In this document: one piece after another, positions 28,657 through 32,222 of the stretch
Layout of the letters: every line of letters starts with the position of its first letter
Numbering within the stretch: position 1 is the first letter of the stretch
DNA from: a virus
DNA: 32,222 nucleotides
IMG/VR virus record: IMGVR_UViG_3300024520_000319
Span: 1-32,222 of that record
Direction: 5' to 3' (one strand)
Translations under genes and position numbers: made by a program
The notes under the pieces: model-generated
Seen by the model: only the letters and a program-made list of their open reading frames with translations
What the model was told of the DNA's origin: nothing
The model's database searches: none

Positions 28657-29048
28657 GGGCCTACCACGCTCCCGTCCAGGTTCAGCCCACGGTCGCTCCA
28701 GTGCTTCTTCGTCTTCGCGATTAGCACGCGCATGTCGACCGCCTCACTCCTCAGCGAACCGACGACTAAGTCGATCACCAGCCCGACCACGTCGCCCGGG
28801 TGGCAGATGCCCTCGAACCGACGAGCGCAATCGACTTGCAGCGCGGAGTTCGCGTGCCCGGGTCCTTCGCTCAGTCCCCAGTGATGCTTCATCCACCTCC
28901 CCGCGGTCAGGTAGAGGGCCTTCGCGACGTCGCGCGACGCGAACTGCCGGTCGCCGATCTTGAAGTGATCCGCGGGTTCGAGAGCACCTATAAAGAGAGC
29001 TATCGCCTGGGGAAACTCCCTCGGCACGACGTCGTTTCGAAACTTCAT
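28653..29048 (-). CDS. 131-residue protein, DUF6794-like pattern
   Basis: From ATG 29048 (MKFRNDVVPREFPQAIALFI). The Gly/Arg-rich extension to 29294 reads through the next gene in another frame and is rejected. The part RWMKHHWGLSEG followed later by EGICHPGDVVGLVIDLVVGS recalls phage DUF6794 proteins ('RN-WGLW ... GI-HPDDMS'), by eye only. Overlaps its neighbours by ATGA junctions on both sides. Confidence 0.6.
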   Translation of the reverse strand: MKFRNDVVPREFPQAIALFIGALEPADHFKIGDRQFASRDVAKALYLTAGRWMKHHWGLSEGPGHANSALQVDCARRFEGICHPGDVVGLVIDLVVGSLRSEAVDMRVLIAKTKKHWSDRGLNLDGSVVGP

Positions 29049-29308
29049 GACGTAGCCTCGAAGCAGTCGTGGCCGTCCTCGTGACCGTCGACTGATCCGT
29101 CCTCCATGCTGTGAACCACGTTCGGCATCGGTCCGGGCTTCACATCCGCCGCGCACGGCTCCCGCGCGACGTCCGGCGACCAGGTCAACTCGCAGCGCTC
29201 GCAGCCCGGCGCCGAGACCTTGAGCAGACTCTTCGCGCGGAGCTTCAGGTCTCCGCTGCCGGGCGACACGCGGTAGGAGCAGACGACGATCCATTGGTGT
29301 CCGTTCAT
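29045..29308 (-). CDS. 87-residue hypothetical protein
   Basis: MNGHQWIVVCSYRVSPGSGD, GCERCELTWSPDVAREPC, and a His/Asp/Glu-rich end (SVDGHEDGHDCFEATS). The CxxC with a later Cys could bind a metal. The ATG overlaps the helicase stop (ATGA). Function unknown. Confidence 0.6.
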   Translation of the reverse strand: MNGHQWIVVCSYRVSPGSGDLKLRAKSLLKVSAPGCERCELTWSPDVAREPCAADVKPGPMPNVVHSMEDGSVDGHEDGHDCFEATS

Positions 29309-31395
29309 GCTAGCTTCTCCCTACTACCCTCGGCGTAGAGGTGCGCGATGATCTCCTCGAAGCCGCGAGCGTTCTTCACGACGCGAATGACGTCGGGAGT
29401 CTTGAATTCTGAATTCGGATCGGCCAGGACGTTCGTCGACAGCTCGATCGCCGCGACGGCCTCCTCGACGGTCTTCGGGTAGGGAGCGTCGCCGGCGTGC
29501 TTCCGCCACCACTTCTCGGCCTTCTTCCTCATGTTGCCGTCGCGCTCGAAGTGGACCCACTCCCGGATCCGCCGGCGACCGCACCAGTAGACCACGAGCA
29601 TCGAGTTCGGCTGGAACGGCTTCCGATGAATGGAGACCTCCATCGAGTCGACGCGGTGCTCCTTCGGCATCGGCAGGGAGATCCTCTTCCCATCGCCGTC
29701 GAAGTCCATCACGGCGAGCGTCGAGGCCTCCGCCTGATGGTTCGGCCGAATCTCGAAGGTCGGCCAGACGTAGCCGCAGGGGATCGGCGGGATGCCGGGG
29801 CAGGCGAGGACGCCGACGAGGGAGATCGTTCCGCACTCGGGGCAGACCCGAACCGACGGCTCGGCGACCGACGCGCGCTTCGACCTCGGGCGGATCTTAT
29901 TGATCGGCCCGTGACGAAGGACGTTACTTCCGTAATCTAAAACTAAACAATTTGAAACGATCAAGCCCTCGACGACGAATCGATGTCGAGGTCCAGCATT
30001 CAGGACGTCGTAGACCGTCGCGATTGCTTCCTCGTGTTGAGCTGCTGCTGTGACCTCGTAGTCCATCGAAGATTCCCCGGCTCGTAGTGACCAGCGCGCA
30101 CGTTGAACTTGAATCTGGAGCGAACGGCACTCTCCGAGAGTCTTCCAACCATAGTCAGTCACCACTTCGTGGTCGGGGGTAGCCCAGAGCCCATCGTAAT
30201 AGATCACGCGTTGAGGACCCATGCACATAACGCCGTCATGAGATATGAACTCAACGCCGTCCCACAGGAGATCATCGCCGCGAACCTGTTCAATCGGCAC
30301 CAGACCGCGATCAGTCAGGACGCGCTGACCCTCGGCAATACAATTCTTCTTCCCGGGAGAGTTGCGCATCCCGCGCCCCATGATCTGCACGTAGAGCCCC
30401 GGGCTCTGCGTCGGTCGCATGACGATGAGTAGATCGATCAGCGGCGAGTTGAAGCCGGTCGTCAGGACTCCGACGTTCACGAGGCACGTCAGTTCGCCAG
30501 CCCTGAACTTGTCGGTCAGGTAGTCGCGCTCGACCTTCGGGGTGTTTCCGAAGACGACCTCCGCGTCGACGTCGCAGTCCATCATCGTCGCGCGGATCTG
30601 GAGCGCGTGCTTCCTCGTGCAGGCGAACGCAAGCCAGTGCCTCCGATCGTGATCGCGAGCGATCGAGACGGCCTCGTAGGTCGCCGCGATCGTCTTCGGC
30701 ATGATCTTCGACTCGAGCTGCTTCCGATTGAAGTCGCCCGCGGAGATCGCGACGCCGCGGACATCGAACGACTCCTTCGGCTGCTTCACGACGAGCTCGC
30801 AGAGGTGATCCGGGACGAGATCCTCGAGCCTGACCTCGTGCGCGACGTGCGTGAAGATCCGATCGTCTCCGCGGTGGAGGTAGCCGCCGTTCATCCGGTA
30901 GTGCGTCGCGGTGTAGCCGACTCTCCGGACCTTCGGGTTCAGCTCACGCATCGCGTCGAGGAAGGTAAGGTAGCGACCTTGCCCCCTCTTGGGCACGAGG
31001 TGAGCCTCGTCGACCAGGACCAGGTGGTAGGGACCGAGTTCCTCGACGCGATTATAGACGGACTGGATGCCGGCGAAGAGCACGGGGCTCCCGAGGTCGC
31101 GCCGCTTCATGCCAGCGGAGTAGACGCCGGCGATCGAGTTCAGCGGCGAGTCCCACTGACCGAGGAACTCCTCGTAGTTCTGTCGGATCAGCTCGCGCAC
31201 GTGGGTGAGCACGAGGAATCGGTTCTTCGGGAACCGCCTCAGGCTTTCGCGGATGAACTCCGCCATGATCAACGACTTGCCGCCACCGGTGGGTACGACG
31301 AAGAGGGGATGGGCGTCCGGTTCCTGGTGACGCTCGAAGAACTCGTAGTGCTCGTCGAGGCTCTCGCGCTGATAGGGCCGGAGGGTCAGGGGCAC
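29305..31395 (-). CDS. SF2 DNA helicase with a mini-intein
   Basis: 696 codons as translated, about 565 residues after removal of a 131-residue intein. Q-motif-like start LTLRPYQRESLDEHYEFF; motif I is VPTGGGKS (34-41), motif II is VDEAH (128-132), motif III region GYTAT (160-164) and motif VI QIMGRGMRNSPGKKN. The intein sits right after motif VI (Cys352-Asn482). After it come a Cys4 zinc site (CPECG...C...C, about 518-540) and a C-terminal domain with VEEAVAAIELS. It unwinds or remodels DNA during replication or recombination. GTG start, one base after the stop of the previous gene. Confidence 0.88.
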   Translation of the reverse strand: MPLTLRPYQRESLDEHYEFFERHQEPDAHPLFVVPTGGGKSLIMAEFIRESLRRFPKNRFLVLTHVRELIRQNYEEFLGQWDSPLNSIAGVYSAGMKRRDLGSPVLFAGIQSVYNRVEELGPYHLVLVDEAHLVPKRGQGRYLTFLDAMRELNPKVRRVGYTATHYRMNGGYLHRGDDRIFTHVAHEVRLEDLVPDHLCELVVKQPKESFDVRGVAISAGDFNRKQLESKIMPKTIAATYEAVSIARDHDRRHWLAFACTRKHALQIRATMMDCDVDAEVVFGNTPKVERDYLTDKFRAGELTCLVNVGVLTTGFNSPLIDLLIVMRPTQSPGLYVQIMGRGMRNSPGKKNCIAEGQRVLTDRGLVPIEQVRGDDLLWDGVEFISHDGVMCMGPQRVIYYDGLWATPDHEVVTDYGWKTLGECRSLQIQVQRARWSLRAGESSMDYEVTAAAQHEEAIATVYDVLNAGPRHRFVVEGLIVSNCLVLDYGSNVLRHGPINKIRPRSKRASVAEPSVRVCPECGTISLVGVLACPGIPPIPCGYVWPTFEIRPNHQAEASTLAVMDFDGDGKRISLPMPKEHRVDSMEVSIHRKPFQPNSMLVVYWCGRRRIREWVHFERDGNMRKKAEKWWRKHAGDAPYPKTVEEAVAAIELSTNVLADPNSEFKTPDVIRVVKNARGFEEIIAHLYAEGSREKLA
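29950..30342 (-). other. Mini-intein in the helicase, at motif VI
   Basis: 131 residues, Cys352 to Asn482. Block A is CIAEGQRVLTDRGLVPIEQV, block B is WATPDHEVVTDYGW with the Thr-x-x-His, block F is TVYDVLNAGPRHRFVVEG and block G is LIVSN followed by Cys. The penultimate residue is Ser instead of the usual His. There is no room for an endonuclease, so it is a HINT-only mini-intein. The local sequence is less GC-rich than its surroundings (for example aactaaacaatttgaaacg at one border), a sign of separate origin. Confidence 0.88.
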
Positions 31396-31396
31396 T

Positions 31397-31645
31397 TCAG
31401 GTTCCCTCCGCGACGAGTCTTTCGAACTCCTCTTCAGTGACCGATCCGACGTGACTACCGCAAGCGTCGAGTCGTTGATAATTGATCGTCTGATTCACGT
31501 CGTCGATCTCGGCGTCGAGCTTCCTGAATACTCCTCCGGAGTATCGAGTGGTACTCCCGTCCGATCTACCGCCACCGGACGGCGCGAGGAGAACGAGCAG
31601 CTTGCCGTTGAATCTCCAGATCGCTCCCGCGTCGTAGGGTCTCAT
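31397..31645 (-). CDS. Small hypothetical protein
   Basis: 82 residues from ATG 31645 (MRPYDAGAIWRFNGKLLVLL), with GGACAGGA upstream; an in-frame ATG at 31693 would add 16 residues (MGCCERFPGGLHGQDA) and overlap the preceding gene by 14 bases. Later residues FRKLDAEIDDVNQTINYQRL and a Glu-rich end EEEFERLVAEGT. Stop lies one base before the helicase GTG. Function unknown. Confidence 0.6.
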   Translation of the reverse strand: MRPYDAGAIWRFNGKLLVLLAPSGGGRSDGSTTRYSGGVFRKLDAEIDDVNQTINYQRLDACGSHVGSVTEEEFERLVAEGT

Positions 31646-31679
31646 AGCATCCTGTCCGTGAAGCCCACCGGGGAATCGT

Positions 31680-31952
31680 TCACAGCAACCCATCCTTTAT
31701 CACCTTCTCCACAGCATTCGCGACCAGCCGTCTCACTATGAAGCGAGTGAGAATGCTCGTCACTCCGGATGAGAGATCCCTCGAAGCTTCGAGAACTTCT
31801 TCGTGATGCTTCTTCAAACTGATCTCTCCCTTCACGTAGTTCGTCTCGGAATCAACCTCGCGCGCGCGATAGGTCGCCGCAGCGTCGTTGATCGCGGCCG
31901 TCAGGTCGTTGATCGCGGCCGTCAGTTCTGGATCTATCTGTTCTTCAGTCAT
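31680..31952 (-). CDS. 90-residue helical protein with 21-bp repeat
   Basis: From ATG 31952 (MTEEQIDPELTAAINDLTAA). A 21-bp tandem repeat in the DNA (about 31887-31927) encodes LTAAIND twice. The rest is a charged helix (YVKGEISLKKHHEEVLEASR) and an amphipathic C-terminus (FIVRRLVANAVEKVIKDGLL). Function unknown. The start overlaps the previous gene by 8 bases. Confidence 0.62.
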   Translation of the reverse strand: MTEEQIDPELTAAINDLTAAINDAAATYRAREVDSETNYVKGEISLKKHHEEVLEASRDLSSGVTSILTRFIVRRLVANAVEKVIKDGLL

Positions 31953-32073
31953 CGATCTTCTCCGGCAAATCCTCCGGTGCGAGTGGCCGACAGTCCACAT
32001 GGTAGGGCTTGCCACCGACGACGACCTCGTGTCCGCCGGATATCGCGACGCCGCACTTCGCGCAGCGGATCAC
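31945..32073 (-). CDS. 42-residue zinc-binding peptide
   Basis: GTG start (overlapping a TGA, GTGA). VIRCAKCGVAISGGHEVVVG continues to GKPYHVDCRPLAP. Cys4, Cys7, His and Cys28 make a LIM/zinc-ribbon-like site ('CxxC...YHxxC'). The charged C-terminus ends EKIDD. The frame across it in another phase is Arg-rich and a shadow. Confidence 0.6.
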   Translation of the reverse strand: MIRCAKCGVAISGGHEVVVGGKPYHVDCRPLAPEDLPEKIDD

Positions 32074-32222
32074 GTCTCCCTCCTGATCTCCGTTCCGCTG
32101 AATCCCTCGACCTCCGGGTGCTCGACGACAGTGAACCCGGGATCGCGCCCGTAGTGGATCGAGTCAATGTCGGGCATTGGAAACACAATAGCGTCGAGTC
32201 CGTCGAGACCGTCGCGGAGCAT
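32070..32222 (-). CDS. Small hypothetical protein, 5' end at or beyond window edge
   Basis: The frame is open to the right edge, with an ATG exactly at 32222-32220 and another at 32177. It reads LDGLDAIVFPMPDIDSIHYG, then RDPGFTVVEHPEVEGFSGTE. Its TGA overlaps the next GTG. True start and function are unknown. Confidence 0.5.
   Translation of the reverse strand: MLRDGLDGLDAIVFPMPDIDSIHYGRDPGFTVVEHPEVEGFSGTEIRRET

Noticed and set aside
30103-30432. Rightward 109-codon frame over the helicase intein, considered as a second antisense endonuclease
   Set aside because: It extends beyond the intein border into helicase coding DNA and has no HTH or nuclease motif.

Overview
This window looks like part of a GC-rich genome of a tailed double-stranded DNA phage, most likely from an environmental or metagenomic source. 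The evidence is a head-packaging block (large terminase, DUF4055-type portal, SPP1 gp7/Mu F-type minor head protein, scaffold, HK97-fold major capsid protein), phage replication genes (SF2 helicase, prim-pol/RepA-type ATPase fusion, RusA-like resolvase) and many very small, tightly overlapping genes (ATGA and GTGA junctions). A lipoprotein with a C-terminal membrane segment that resembles a one-piece spanin, plus two other lipobox proteins, points to a Gram-negative host. No integrase, tRNA or CRISPR array was recognised. Both ends of the window cut through genes.

Layout. (a) 1-8794, leftward: head genes, read from terminase at 8457 down to a truncated structural gene at the left edge. The minor head protein carries an intein, and an apparent homing endonuclease gene lies inside that intein on the opposite strand. 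(b) 8795-15621, rightward: an island of about 20 small genes (zinc ribbons, membrane peptides, a lipoprotein, a C5-cytosine methyltransferase, a metzincin-like protein, a RadC/JAB protein, a DUF6011-like protein). Six of its transcription units begin with the same promoter-like motif, placed so that the transcript should start at the start codon (leaderless). The island ends in a strong terminator. (c) 15562-20710, leftward: a possible sigma/Fis-type regulator, a lipoprotein, a small-terminase-like protein, a TET-associated-type glycosyltransferase, a ParB-like protein and two small genes. (d) 20849-21250, rightward: candidate u-spanin. (e) 21303-32222, leftward: a secreted beta-helix protein, a gene with an odd internal duplication, a multi-hairpin RNA candidate on the opposite strand, RusA, an iteron-like repeat cluster (candidate origin), a second C5 methyltransferase, prim-pol, small Cys-rich genes, an intein-containing helicase and small genes up to the right edge.

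How it fits together. Helicase, prim-pol, RusA and the iteron cluster form a replication module. Two C5 methyltransferases plus a TAGT-type glycosyltransferase suggest post-replicative cytosine hypermodification (5mC, then an oxidised form, then glycosylated), although no TET oxygenase is visible here. The head module packages the DNA. The rightward island separates the small-terminase-like gene from the large terminase and looks like a separately controlled accessory cassette. The strongest candidate for something undescribed is the antisense endonuclease gene nested in the intein; the leaderless promoter family is second. All functional names rest on reading motifs by eye. No database search was run.
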